DNA of 64,000 nucleotides from Butyricicoccus pullicaecorum (GTDB taxonomy: Bacteria > Bacillota > Clostridia > Oscillospirales > Butyricicoccaceae), in NCBI GenBank assembly GCA_021531865.1, contig JAFBIW010000006.1, forward strand, positions 62,001 through 126,000, written 5' to 3'. This document shows positions 8,391 through 16,144 of this stretch, in pieces. The position numbers were made by a program, and so were the translations under genes. The stretch's first letter is position 1. Each line of letters begins with the position of its first letter. The notes under the pieces are model-generated. The model was not told the DNA's origin and did no database searches. It saw nothing but the letters and a program-made list of their open reading frames with translations.

Positions 8391-9826
8391 ATCCCTTGCT
8401 CACTCGTTTTTCCGCAGCCGCGGCTGTCTGCGCGCTGGTGCTCACGGGCGCGGCGGTCTGGCGTGCGCTCTCCCCGCCCGGTCTCGATGACCTGCGCGAC
8501 GTCACCGGAGACCGCACCGCCCTCGACGGGTTTTCGGTCAGCCTGCATTACGGCGAGGCCGACCGCTATGATTCGGTGCTCACGTTCGACAGCGGCAAAG
8601 CCGCAGCTCCACAGGCCGATTACAGTCCGCTTTCCGCACACGAGCGCTATCTCGGCTACATAAACCACACGATTCCGCTCATCCGGAACGGCCGCGCGGT
8701 GCGCGAAAACTATCAGCTCTACATGAACACCGAACTCGTCGCGCAGTCCCGCAGCTACGCGATCCAAGACAAGCTCTGGCTTTATCCGGACGAGCCAGTC
8801 TCCCGGCTGCAAACGCTGCTACTAGGTGAGATCGAACTGCCGGTCTCGGCCAACTCCAACCACACCCGCACGCTCTCCGTCCGCCTGCCCAACGCGCTCG
8901 AGGTGCCGACGGACGTTCTGCCGCCCGGCGAAGCCGGTTCGGGCGGCACGATCCACTTTCCGAACGACGATACGCAAGTCCGCACGATCACCTATTACAG
9001 CGGCACGCGCGACACCCCGGCCGTCACGCTGACCCATTCGATGGCGCTGCTGGGCGACACGCTCTACGCCCTGACTGGCCCGTATGACGATCGCTACGGC
9101 GCGGCCTGCACGGGTGAAGCCACGCTCTGTCGGGTGGACGAAGGCGCGGAATCGGAGGAATCGGACGCGACCGTGCTGCGCACCTTCCCGGTCGAGGGAC
9201 GCGCCTTTCTGGGCCTGAGCACGTTTTCAGATAACCGTCTGCTCCTGCTCACCCGCGCAGGCGACGCGGTCGTCTTCACCCTGCTGGACGCGGACGGACA
9301 GACCCTTTCCGAAGCGTCGGTCAAGCTGCCCGGCTGGCAGACCACATTTGATTTGCGTCCGGCCGGAGAACCGGGCGCGGCGCTGCTGCGGCTGAATGCA
9401 GGCGCCTCCCCCGACGCCAAGCGGTACGAAGCGCGCGGCGAGGACGTCTGCGTTCTCCTCCGCGATGTGGGCGGCGCGCTGACCGTCTCCGGACCGTGGC
9501 CGGAACGTCTGCTGGGGACGGCGCAGGTGGAGTGCATGGCGCTTGCGGGCAACCGGCTGCTCTGCGCGCAGCAAACCGGTCAGGAAACCGGAAAAATCGC
9601 CTATGTTCGCACCATCGACGGGATCGAAGCCGCCGAAACCGACCTGTTCCACCGCCTGCGCGTGCGCGTTTTTGACCTGTCCGCCGGACAGCCCGCGCTC
9701 TGCTACGAGGGCGAGGCCGCCCTGTCCGTCCGTTCGCTCCAAAATCCGCTGAATCCGCGATACGGCGAAACGCCCGAGATCGAACGGCTGACCGCCGATT
9801 CATCCCAAAGGAGGGAAATGAAATGA
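8387..9826 (+). CDS. Membrane-anchored extracytoplasmic protein (paralog 2)
   Basis: A 479-residue protein built like its upstream neighbour: N-terminal hydrophobic anchor (about residues 10-26) followed by a large soluble domain. The ATG at 8387 overlaps the previous stop (ATGA) and has AAGGAGG upstream; its own stop overlaps the start of the ABC ATPase gene, so all are translationally coupled. Shared landmarks with paralog 1 (TGDRT, LGLSTFSDNRLLLL, SLQNPL) point to a local duplication followed by strong divergence. No catalytic motif is apparent and no function can be assigned beyond association with the transporter. Confidence 0.7.
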   Translation: MNPLLTRFSAAAAVCALVLTGAAVWRALSPPGLDDLRDVTGDRTALDGFSVSLHYGEADRYDSVLTFDSGKAAAPQADYSPLSAHERYLGYINHTIPLIRNGRAVRENYQLYMNTELVAQSRSYAIQDKLWLYPDEPVSRLQTLLLGEIELPVSANSNHTRTLSVRLPNALEVPTDVLPPGEAGSGGTIHFPNDDTQVRTITYYSGTRDTPAVTLTHSMALLGDTLYALTGPYDDRYGAACTGEATLCRVDEGAESEESDATVLRTFPVEGRAFLGLSTFSDNRLLLLTRAGDAVVFTLLDADGQTLSEASVKLPGWQTTFDLRPAGEPGAALLRLNAGASPDAKRYEARGEDVCVLLRDVGGALTVSGPWPERLLGTAQVECMALAGNRLLCAQQTGQETGKIAYVRTIDGIEAAETDLFHRLRVRVFDLSAGQPALCYEGEAALSVRSLQNPLNPRYGETPEIERLTADSSQRREMK

Positions 9827-10554
9827 TTGAACTCCATGCGCTGCGCCAGCGATACGGCGAAGAAAGCCCGCTCGCGCTCAATATAGAAGCCCTGACCCTG
9901 CCCGCCGGGGAGGTCGTCGGCCTGCTGGGCGAGAACGGCGCGGGCAAATCGACCCTGCTGCGCATCCTCGCTGGGATCGACACGCCCCGGGGCGGTCAGG
10001 TGCTGCTGAACGGCACGCCGCCCGCCGCGCGGCTGGCTGATATCGCCTTTGCCAGCGAGGAGGGCACCGTCCCCTCTTTCCTGAACGCCCGGGAATACGG
10101 TGCGTTTCTGGCCGATTTCTGGCCGTCCTTCGATCCGGCGTACTACGCTTCCCTGCTCGAATTTTTCCGTCTCCCTGCCGACCGCCCGGCCGGACGGCTC
10201 TCGCGCGGCCAGCGCTCCAAGCTCGAGGTCACAGCGGCGGCTGCGCGCCGCCCCAAGTTTCTCCTGCTCGACGAGCCGTTTCTGGGCGAGGACGTGTTCG
10301 CCCGGCAGGACTTTCTCAAGCTCCTGCTCTCCTCGCTTGACGAGACCATGACCGTCCTGCTCTCAACCCACCAGCTTGCCGAAATCGAGACCTGTATCGA
10401 CCGTGCGGTCATCCTCAAGCAGGGCGCGGTCGCGGACAATGTGGAGCTGGAAACGCTGCGCGCGGCGGGTGAAACACTGATCGAGCGCATGGCCCGCCTG
10501 ACCGGCTACGACCCCGAGCGGTACAAACAGTACCAATATGTGGAAGGAACATAA
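9823..10554 (+). CDS. ABC transporter ATP-binding protein
   Basis: A 243-residue ABC ATPase. Walker A is GENGAGKST (about residues 37-45), the signature is LSRGQRSKLE, a slight departure from LSGGQ (about residue 126), and Walker B is FLLLDEP (about residue 146), followed by an H-loop in LLSTHQL. It would energise the membrane protein encoded at the start of the operon. This type of short ATPase in a YtrA-regulated operon is often linked to resistance to wall-active compounds, but nothing here shows the substrate. The start overlaps the stop of the preceding gene and a perfect palindromic terminator follows. Confidence 0.92.
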   Translation: MIELHALRQRYGEESPLALNIEALTLPAGEVVGLLGENGAGKSTLLRILAGIDTPRGGQVLLNGTPPAARLADIAFASEEGTVPSFLNAREYGAFLADFWPSFDPAYYASLLEFFRLPADRPAGRLSRGQRSKLEVTAAAARRPKFLLLDEPFLGEDVFARQDFLKLLLSSLDETMTVLLSTHQLAEIETCIDRAVILKQGAVADNVELETLRAAGETLIERMARLTGYDPERYKQYQYVEGT

Positions 10555-10558
10555 AAAA

Positions 10559-10584
10559 ATGCCGCCCGGCCGGGCGGCATTTTA
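10559..10584. terminator. Bidirectional palindromic terminator
   Basis: ATGCCGCCCG (10559-10568) pairs with CGGGCGGCAT (10571-10580). An A run on the left and T run on the right let it end both the ABC operon and the convergent oad operon. Confidence 0.88.
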
Positions 10585-10620
10585 TATGATTTTCTTTTGG
10601 GAAAGGCTGAATGAAATGGA

Positions 10621-11754
10621 TCAGCCGCCGAAGACCTTGATCATGAAGCCCGCGGCAACGGCCGAGCCGATAACGCCCGCGACGTTCGGGCCCATGGCGT
10701 GCATGAGCAGGAAGTTCGCCGGGTTGGCCTTCTGGCCCTCGATCTGCGCGACGCGCGCGGCCATCGGGACGGCGGAAACACCGGCCGAGCCGATCAGCGG
10801 GTTGATCTTACCGCCCGAGAGCTTGCACATGATCTTGCCGAACAGCAGGCCGCCCAGCGTCGAAAACATGAACGCCAGCAGACCGAGTACAATGATCTTG
10901 ATGGTCTCAAACGTCAGGAAGGTGCTCGCAACTGCCTTGCAGCCGACCGACAGACCGAGGAAGATAGTGACGATGTTGCACAGGGCGTTCTGCGCGGTGT
11001 CGGAGAGACGGTCGGTCACGCCGCACTCGCGGAACAGGTTGCCCAGCATCAGCATACCGATCAGGGGCGCGGTGTCCGGGATCAGCAGGATGACGAAGAT
11101 CGCGACCGCAATCGGGAAGATGATCTTTTCGGTCTTGGAGACCGTGCGGAGCTGCTCCATCTTGATCTTGCGCTCCTTCTCGGTCGTCATCAGACGCATG
11201 AGCGGCGGCTGGATCATCGGGATCAGCGCCATGTAGGAGTAGGCCGCGATCGCGATGGGCGGCAGCAGATGGGGCGCGAGCTTGGAGGCGGTCAGGATGG
11301 CCGTCGGACCGTCCGCGCCGCCGATGACGCCGATCGCCGCCGCCTCGGCGGGCAGGAAGCCCAGACCGAGCGCCAGCAGGAAGGCGGTAAAGATGCCGAG
11401 CTGCGCCGCCGCTCCCAGCAGCAGCGAGGACGGACGGGCGATCAGCGGGCCGAAATCGGTCATCGCGCCGATGCCAAGGAAGATGATCGAGGGATAAATC
11501 GCGTGTTCCACGCCGAAGTAGAAATACTTGAACAGACCGCCCTCGTCCAGAATGCCGGTCAGCGGGAAGTTCGCCATCAGGATGCCGAACGCAATCGGCA
11601 CGAGCAGTAGCGGCTCAAACTTCTTGCCGATGCCCAGATAAAGCAGCAGGCAGGCGATGAGGATCATGATGAGGTTGCGCGGATCATCCGCAAACGCGGC
11701 GAAGCCGGATTCCGAAAGAATGCGGCCTAACGTGCCGAAAAAGGAGAAATCCAT
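10621..11754 (-). CDS. oadB: Na+-translocating decarboxylase beta subunit
   Basis: A 377-residue polytopic membrane protein, the sodium pump of biotin-dependent decarboxylases. Decarboxylation of carboxybiotin on this subunit drives Na+ export. The highly conserved GGADGPTAI segment (about residues 145-153) and [13 protein letters not shown] near the C-terminus identify the OadB/GcdB/MmdB family. I chose the ATG at 11754 (MDFSFFG), which aligns with the usual N-terminus. It is the last gene of an operon that also encodes the carboxyltransferase, a gamma subunit and a biotin carrier. Which acid is decarboxylated is decided by the alpha subunit. Confidence 0.93.
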   Translation of the reverse strand: MDFSFFGTLGRILSESGFAAFADDPRNLIMILIACLLLYLGIGKKFEPLLLVPIAFGILMANFPLTGILDEGGLFKYFYFGVEHAIYPSIIFLGIGAMTDFGPLIARPSSLLLGAAAQLGIFTAFLLALGLGFLPAEAAAIGVIGGADGPTAILTASKLAPHLLPPIAIAAYSYMALIPMIQPPLMRLMTTEKERKIKMEQLRTVSKTEKIIFPIAVAIFVILLIPDTAPLIGMLMLGNLFRECGVTDRLSDTAQNALCNIVTIFLGLSVGCKAVASTFLTFETIKIIVLGLLAFMFSTLGGLLFGKIMCKLSGGKINPLIGSAGVSAVPMAARVAQIEGQKANPANFLLMHAMGPNVAGVIGSAVAAGFMIKVFGG

Positions 11755-11767
11755 GCCGTTTTCCCCC

Positions 11768-12154
11768 TTATGCCAGCGTGCAGAGCACAGCGCCGGTCTC
11801 AACCGCCGCGCCCTTGGTCACGCAGACCGAGGTGACCGTGCCGTCACGCGGGGCGCAGATCTCGTTTTCCATCTTCATCGCCTCGAGGATAAAGAGCACC
11901 TCGCCCGACTTGACGGCCTTGCCGTTCGCGCAGCGCACGTCCAAAATGTTGCCCGGCATGGGCGATGCGACCGGGTCGCCCGCGCCTGCGGGCGCGGCAG
12001 CCGGAGCAGGTGCGGCCGGAGCCGCCGCCGGTGCGGCAGCCGGAGCAGGCGCGGCCTGTACCGGAGCGGCCTCGCCCGCGTAGACCGCGGTGGCCTGTCC
12101 CTTCTCGACCTCGACCTCGTATTTCTTACCGTTTAATGTGACTACATATTTCAT
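11768..12154 (-). CDS. Biotin carboxyl carrier protein
   Basis: A 128-residue protein with a short N-terminal domain ([19 protein letters not shown]), a flexible Ala/Pro linker (about residues 28-58) and a C-terminal biotinyl domain with the canonical EAMKM motif (lysine about residue 94), preceded by SPMPGNI. The lysine is biotinylated by BirA and shuttles carboxyl groups from the carboxyltransferase to the membrane beta subunit. Having a separate carrier fits with the alpha subunit in this operon, which lacks its own biotin domain. Confidence 0.93.
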   Translation of the reverse strand: MKYVVTLNGKKYEVEVEKGQATAVYAGEAAPVQAAPAPAAAPAAAPAAPAPAAAPAGAGDPVASPMPGNILDVRCANGKAVKSGEVLFILEAMKMENEICAPRDGTVTSVCVTKGAAVETGAVLCTLA

Positions 12155-12172
12155 GGTGTTTGTCCCCCTGCG

Positions 12173-12496
12173 TCAAAGCGCCTTGATCTTCTTGAATACC
12201 AGTTCGGAAAGCGGAATGCCGGTCTCATGGCTGACGATCGCCATGATGCAGGCCGCAGTCTTCTCATCCACGTCGATGAGCGCGACCTCGCCGCCGTAAG
12301 CGCCGGCAGGCGCCGGAGCAGGCGCGGCAGGTGCGGGCGTCGGCACAGCGGCAGGCGCGGGAGACGCCTCCTTCTGGGTCATCCGGACGCACTTCGAGAT
12401 GACCGGGATCATCAGGCAGAGCACGGCCAGCATGAGAAAGACGATCACGATGCCGGAGAGCGCAACGAGGAAAGCACCGGCGGATAAATTACCCAT
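12173..12496 (-). CDS. oadG: OadG-like gamma/delta subunit
   Basis: A 107-residue protein with one N-terminal membrane helix (about residues 8-30), an Ala/Pro-rich linker, and a C-terminal soluble stretch GGEVALIDVDEKTAACIMAIVS. Single-helix subunits with Pro/Ala linkers in this operon position anchor the carboxyltransferase to the sodium pump. The C-terminus lacks the histidine-rich zinc site of classical OadG and may be nearer to the delta subunits of other decarboxylases. The operon setting makes the general role secure. Confidence 0.8.
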   Translation of the reverse strand: MGNLSAGAFLVALSGIVIVFLMLAVLCLMIPVISKCVRMTQKEASPAPAAVPTPAPAAPAPAPAGAYGGEVALIDVDEKTAACIMAIVSHETGIPLSELVFKKIKAL

Positions 12497-12497
12497 C

Positions 12498-13877
12498 TTA
12501 CTTTACCTCCTCGATCGAATAGGACGCGACCAGCGCGCGCTTCAGCTCGCGCTTTTCAAAGAACTGCTCGGCCTGCTGCGGGAAAGCGATATAGGAGAGC
12601 ACGTCGAGGTCACTCTGGGCACGGTCGCCCAACTCGGCCTTGGCCGCTTCGAACTCGGGCTCGATCGACTCGGCGTATCGTCCGGTGAACATGGGCGCGT
12701 CGCCCAGCACCTTCTTCGCCAGCGCGGGATCGATCTCGCCGGGCGCCTTGCCGTATTCGCCCTTGATGTAGGACTTGACTTCCTTGCCGATGTTCTTATA
12801 GCGTTCGCCCAGCAGGACGTTGACGGTCGCCTGTACGCCGACCATCTGGCTCATCGGGGTGACGAGCGGCGGATAGCCCAGATCGCGGCGCACGCGCGGG
12901 GTCTCGGCCAGCACCTCGTCCAGCCGGTCGATCGCATTCTGCGCCTTGAGCTGGGCAACCAGATTGGACAGCATACCGCCCGGAATCTGATAGGTCAGCG
13001 CGTCCGCCTTGGTGGACAGGACATAGGGATCGAAGGTGCCGTTTGCGGCGAACTTCTTCTGCACGGGCAGGAAGAAATCATTGACCTGCTTGAGCACATC
13101 GTACTTGACGCCGCAGTCATAGCCCATCTGGGTCAGGGCGTAGACCATCGACTCGGTCGCGGGCTGGCTGGTGCCGCCCGAGAAGCACGAGGTCGCGGTG
13201 TCGATACCGGCCGCGCCCGCCTCGGCCGCCTTGAGATAGGTCATATTGCCCAGACCGGTGGTGGCGTGTGTGTGTACGAAGATCGGCAGCTTGACGGCCT
13301 TCCGCAGCGCGGAGACCAGATCGAAGCACTCCTGCGGGCTCATGATGCCGGCCATGTCCTTGATGCAGATGGACTGACAGCCCATGGTCTCCATCTCGCG
13401 GGCCAGGCCGACGTACATTTCGAGGTTGTGGATGGGCGACAGCGTGTAGCAGATCGCACCCTGCGCGTGTCCGCCCGCCGCGAGGCAGGCCTCGACCGCC
13501 GTCTTGATGTTGCGCACATCGTTCAGCGCGTCGAAGATGCGGATGATGTCGATGCCGTTTTCAACCGCCGCCTTGACGAAGCGGCGCACGGTGTCGTCCG
13601 AATAGTGGCGGTAGCCCAGAATATTCTGGCCGCGCAGCAGCATCTGGAGCTTGGTGTGCTTCATGTGCTTCTTGATGGTGCGCAGGCGCTCCCAGGGGTC
13701 CTCATCCAAATAGCGCAGACAAGAATCGAACGTCGCACCGCCCCAGCATTCGATCGAATAATATCCGGCCGCGTCCATCTTGTCGAGCGCGTCCTCGAAA
13801 TCGGACAGCGGCATGCGCGTCGCCATCAGGGACTGCTGCGCGTCGCGCAGGACGGTTTCCGTGATATTCATTTTCAT
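12498..13877 (-). CDS. oadA: Oxaloacetate decarboxylase alpha subunit (carboxyltransferase)
   Basis: A 459-residue carboxyltransferase of the OadA/pyruvate carboxylase C-terminal type. It shows a TIM-barrel metal site (VHTHATTGLGN, about residues 207-217), KDMAG and the start ETVLRDAQQS typical of the family. It transfers the carboxyl group of oxaloacetate to biotin, giving pyruvate. The C-terminus ends without a biotinyl domain, which is supplied in trans by the small carrier gene downstream. It is the first gene of the minus-strand operon, with a promoter at 13946-13973 and a hairpin in its leader. Methylmalonyl-CoA carboxyltransferase 5S-like activity is a less likely alternative. Confidence 0.9.
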   Translation of the reverse strand: MKMNITETVLRDAQQSLMATRMPLSDFEDALDKMDAAGYYSIECWGGATFDSCLRYLDEDPWERLRTIKKHMKHTKLQMLLRGQNILGYRHYSDDTVRRFVKAAVENGIDIIRIFDALNDVRNIKTAVEACLAAGGHAQGAICYTLSPIHNLEMYVGLAREMETMGCQSICIKDMAGIMSPQECFDLVSALRKAVKLPIFVHTHATTGLGNMTYLKAAEAGAAGIDTATSCFSGGTSQPATESMVYALTQMGYDCGVKYDVLKQVNDFFLPVQKKFAANGTFDPYVLSTKADALTYQIPGGMLSNLVAQLKAQNAIDRLDEVLAETPRVRRDLGYPPLVTPMSQMVGVQATVNVLLGERYKNIGKEVKSYIKGEYGKAPGEIDPALAKKVLGDAPMFTGRYAESIEPEFEAAKAELGDRAQSDLDVLSYIAFPQQAEQFFEKRELKRALVASYSIEEVK

Positions 13878-13906
13878 GGTTTGGTCACATCCTTCACGTG
13901 AGACTC

Positions 13907-13940
13907 ATATGGGCTGCGCGAGGCGCAGAATGACCCATAT
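13907..13940 (-). promoter_or_regulatory. Nested hairpin in the oadA leader
   Basis: ATATGGG (13907-13913) pairs with CCCATAT (13934-13940), enclosing CTGCGC (13914-13919) paired with GCGCAG (13923-13928). It lies in the transcribed leader between promoter and oadA start. No T run follows in the transcript, so it looks like an mRNA stability or regulator site more than a terminator. Confidence 0.5.
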
Positions 13941-13945
13941 TTAAT

Positions 13946-13973
13946 ATCATAACACAAACTGAACGATTGTAAA
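13946..13973 (-). promoter_or_regulatory. Promoter of the oad operon
   Basis: On the minus strand TTTACA (13973-13968) and TATGAT (13951-13946) are 16 bases apart, about 70 bases upstream of the oadA start. It is the best sigma-A-like match in the region. Confidence 0.6.
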
Positions 13974-14137
13974 ACGATTTTCTTCTGTGCTAAAGGAAAA
14001 AAGCGATTTATTTTTTTGTGGATTTCGCATACATGCAGCGGACAGACACAGTTTCGATTGACTTTTTCTCCGCTTTGCGGTATGATGATATCGGTCAAAA
14101 TCGCCCAAAGTCTGCCCACAGTCCGAATTTTATACCT

Positions 14138-14177
14138 GTCTCCGCAGCTCAGTTGGATAGAGCATCCGCCTCCTAAG
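14138..14177 (+). pseudogene. 5' half of a tRNA-Arg(CCU), copy 1
   Basis: Forty bases match the first 40 nucleotides of tRNA-Arg(CCU): acceptor 5' strand GTCTCCG, D-arm GCTCAGTTGGATAGAGC and anticodon loop CTCCTAA. Similarity stops just after the anticodon loop, and the 3' half is missing. A second, different 5' half and then an intact gene follow. Such a precise break suggests a site-specific recombination scar. Confidence 0.8.
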
Positions 14178-14216
14178 GTTACGTTACAACGCTCACCTTG
14201 GAAAAACCTTAGGAGG
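14169..14216. repeat. 12-bp inverted repeat built on the anticodon loop
   Basis: CCTCCTAAGGTT (14169-14180) is perfectly repeated in reverse as AACCTTAGGAGG (14205-14216). The first arm contains the anticodon-loop sequence of the truncated tRNA. It may be a recombination core or a terminator-like hairpin. Confidence 0.6.
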
Positions 14217-14261
14217 GAGCTGAGTCCGATCATTACGGGGGCTGACAAAAAAATTAAATAC

Positions 14262-14301
14262 GTCCCAATAGCTCAGTTGGATAGAGCACACGCCTCCTAA
14301 G
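14262..14301 (+). pseudogene. 5' half of a tRNA-Arg(CCU), copy 2
   Basis: Forty bases again match only the 5' half of tRNA-Arg(CCU), with a different acceptor strand (GTCCCAA) and anticodon-stem (ACACG) from copy 1, but the same D-arm and the same CGCCTCCTAAG end. A stray TTCGAAT lies near 14350, not in a credible T-arm. The differing acceptor suggests that this half came in on a mobile element from another genome. Confidence 0.8.
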
Positions 14302-14428
14302 AATATGTTAATCACGGGCCAAATGATTTTTTGAAATCTGAAGTCCGGTTCGAATGGAGTTGTGAATTCAGCGGATTTCTAACGCCGGGGAAGAAGAACA
14401 TTTTTAAGCAAATTGCTTTCAAGGGGTA

Positions 14429-14468
14429 AAAATCCATTAGCAAAATGACCGTTTTTCTAATGGATTTT
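14429..14468. repeat. 12-bp inverted repeat in the boundary region
   Basis: AAAATCCATTAG (14429-14440) and CTAATGGATTTT (14457-14468) form a perfect hairpin with a 16-base loop. It could be a weak terminator or an integrase site. Between 14302 and 14540 no gene is seen. Confidence 0.45.
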
Positions 14469-14540
14469 CCCTCTGAAATATAGATCGTCACCTTGGACGA
14501 AACGTGAAAAACCGCGTAAAATCAAGGAAATTTCATAGAT

Positions 14541-14617
14541 GTCTCTGTAGCTCAGCAGGATAGAGCGTCCGCCTCCTAAGCGGAAGGCCGCTGGTTCGAA
14601 TCCAGTCAGGGACGCCA
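14541..14617 (+). tRNA. tRNA-Arg (anticodon CCU)
   Basis: An intact cloverleaf: acceptor GTCTCTG pairs with CAGGGAC (one G-T pair), D-arm GCTCAGCAGGATAGAGC, anticodon stem TCCGC/GCGGA around CTCCTAA (anticodon CCT), T-arm CTGG-TTCGAAT-CCAG, discriminator G and an encoded CCA. It is the only complete copy of three tandem tRNA-Arg 5' segments and probably the working gene and integration target. A rho-independent terminator follows. Confidence 0.95.
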
Positions 14618-14626
14618 GCGCATTAT

Positions 14627-14664
14627 CGCGGAAGATTTTTCACGAAATCTTCCGCGTTTCTTCT
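14627..14664 (+). terminator. Terminator after tRNA-Arg
   Basis: CGCGGAAGATTT (14627-14638) pairs perfectly with AAATCTTCCGCG (14645-14656), followed by TTTCTTCT. Confidence 0.85.
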
Positions 14665-14985
14665 AATAAAAAAGAGGCTTCATTGATGAAGTGCTAAAAA
14701 AACAGGGCTTTTATCTAATGAGGAAAAACACCCCGAAACGGTGATTCCTCTAAAAATGGCGCATGTTTCCGTGTTCATCGGTGTATCTGGGTGTAAATCT
14801 GTGATAAATCACCACTATCGCGGCAGAAACATGAAGAAACATGCCCTAATCTGCTGCGGCGGAAGAAAAGGTTGAGGGCAGGTTTCTAATGGCGTTAGAA
14901 AATCAGGTGGCGAGATTTTGGATTTCTAACAGCAAGCGCCAGAATTAGAGAAAGCAGTAAATATGAATTTGCGGAGGCATATTAA
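14665..14985. other. Non-coding repeat-rich stretch, possible attachment-site arms
   Basis: No gene is seen. GAAACATG occurs twice at 10-bp spacing (14826-14833, 14836-14843) and inverted as CATGTTTC (14762-14769). A hairpin GAGGAA/TTCCTC spans 14720-14750. TTTCTAA occurs at 14883-14889 facing TTAGAAA (14895-14901), and GATTTCTAAC recurs near 14921 and, left of the tRNA, near 14374. Such repeated short sites beside a tRNA are typical of integrase arm-binding regions, but this is inference. Confidence 0.4.
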
Positions 14986-15465
14986 ATGAATTCAGAAGTT
15001 AATTTTAGATATGCAGAAAGAAACGACGTTGCATTAATTCTGAGCTTTATTAAAGAACTTGCGGACTATGAAAAAATGTTGAATGAAGTTGTTGCTGATG
15101 AAAAGACATTGGAAGAATGGATTTTTGATAAGCAGAAAGCCGAAGTAATTTTTGCTCTTGAGGACAGCAAAGAAGTTGGATTTGCACTCTTTTTCCATAA
15201 TTTTTCCACATTCCTTGGAAAGGCTGGAATTTATCTGGAAGACTTGTATGTGCGGCCGGAATACAGAGGAAAAGGCTATGGAAAAGCAATCCTAAAGAAA
15301 TTAGCGTCTATTGCAGTTGAACGTGGATGTGGCAGACTGGAATGGTGGTGCCTGGACTGGAACAAACCAAGTATTGATTTTTATTTGTCACTTGGTGCTG
15401 AGCCAATGTCTGATTGGACTGTATATCGAATTGCAGGAGACACGCTTTTGAATCTTGCAGAGTGA
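14986..15465 (+). CDS. GNAT-family N-acetyltransferase
   Basis: A 159-residue acetyltransferase of the GNAT fold, using acetyl-CoA on an unknown amine. The acetyl-CoA loop is RPEYRGKGYGKAIL (about residues 89-102), and the later WWCLDWNKPSIDFYLSLGAEP segment is usual in diamine/thialysine N-acetyltransferase-like members. The ATG has GCGGAGG upstream. The gene is clearly AT-richer than the chromosome to its left and lies between the tRNA and the first conjugative-element gene, so it is probably cargo or a relic of an earlier insertion. Confidence 0.85.
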   Translation: MNSEVNFRYAERNDVALILSFIKELADYEKMLNEVVADEKTLEEWIFDKQKAEVIFALEDSKEVGFALFFHNFSTFLGKAGIYLEDLYVRPEYRGKGYGKAILKKLASIAVERGCGRLEWWCLDWNKPSIDFYLSLGAEPMSDWTVYRIAGDTLLNLAE

Positions 15466-15518
15466 TACAACTTCCCGTTTGTCGTTCTCCTGAACAATTA
15501 AATATCGATACCTTACAT

Positions 15519-15556
15519 AGCCCCGTGGTGATGGAAAATCACTGCGGGGCTTTTGT
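15519..15556 (+). terminator. Terminator before the conjugative element genes
   Basis: AGCCCCGTGGTGAT (15519-15532) pairs with ATCACTGCGGGGCT (15539-15552) with one wobble, followed by TTTTG. It isolates the element from the GNAT gene. Confidence 0.75.
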
Positions 15557-15605
15557 CGTCTCCGGACTTCCCCGGCGGCGGATCAAAACTATGGAGGATA
15601 TCGTG

Positions 15606-15908
15606 ATGAGAAAAAAAGCGAGACGCAAAACCATTCTGATCGATGGGATCAGATACTACGATGACAAGCCGGATACCTGCCGCAAGTGCTTCTTCTGGAA
15701 GAACCGCAAGGTCGGCTGTGTGCTTGGAACGCAGAACTGCTACTACCTGGCTGAGGCGGTAAAGACCGAACAGGAAAAGAAATGTGAGGGCTGCTGTTAC
15801 GCCAAAGGCCATCCCTGTGTCAGTGCTGTCTGCTACAAGGAGCTGGACGCATGGCTCAAAGCAATCCGGGCTAACCGCACAAAGGAAGCAGGTGCAGCAA
15901 ATGAGTAA
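15606..15908 (+). CDS. Cys-rich conjugative-element protein
   Basis: A 100-residue protein with at least eight cysteines in pairs (CRKCFFW, GCVLGTQNC, CEGCC, CVSAVC), probably a zinc- or iron-sulphur-binding protein. Proteins of this look stand before the replication genes in Tn1549-like elements; their function is not known. I start it at ATG 15606, eight bases after GGAGG; an in-frame ATG at 15591 lacks a ribosome site. Its stop overlaps the next gene's start by eight bases. Confidence 0.7.
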   Translation: MRKKARRKTILIDGIRYYDDKPDTCRKCFFWKNRKVGCVLGTQNCYYLAEAVKTEQEKKCEGCCYAKGHPCVSAVCYKELDAWLKAIRANRTKEAGAANE

Positions 15909-16125
15909 GAAGGATGAAGCCTTCCGCAGATATGAGAAGTTGGCAAAGGCTGCGAAGAGAGAAAAGCCCGGGAGCGCATCGGAGCACAAGCCCGGAAGCT
16001 GCGCTCACTGCCTCTACTATCGCCCGGATTTCAAGTATCGCTGGTGCCAGTTCACCAGGTGTCCCTACGGTAAGGATAAGGATGTGTTTCGCAAAAAGCC
16101 TCTGAAGCGCGATAAATTCTCCTGA
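15901..16125 (+). CDS. Small Cys-containing conjugative-element protein
   Basis: A 74-residue basic protein with a CAHCLYYRPDFKYRWCQFTRC cluster (about residues 35-54) that could hold one metal ion. It overlaps the upstream Cys-rich gene and precedes the replication initiator. No family is recognised. The N-terminus is highly charged and may bind nucleic acid. Confidence 0.6.
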   Translation: MSKKDEAFRRYEKLAKAAKREKPGSASEHKPGSCAHCLYYRPDFKYRWCQFTRCPYGKDKDVFRKKPLKRDKFS

Positions 16126-16144
16126 AAGCAGGTGGTGACTATGA

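Noticed and set aside
12399-13901. 500-codon plus-strand frame opposite oadA
   Set aside because: Composition is Arg/Gly/Leu repeats typical of an antisense frame of a GC-rich gene; oadA is certain.
14138-14617. Group I intron in tRNA-Arg(CCU), since such introns are known at this anticodon loop in other bacteria
   Set aside because: The gaps (about 84 and 239 bases) are each followed by another 5' half and not by a matching 3' half, and the acceptor strands differ.
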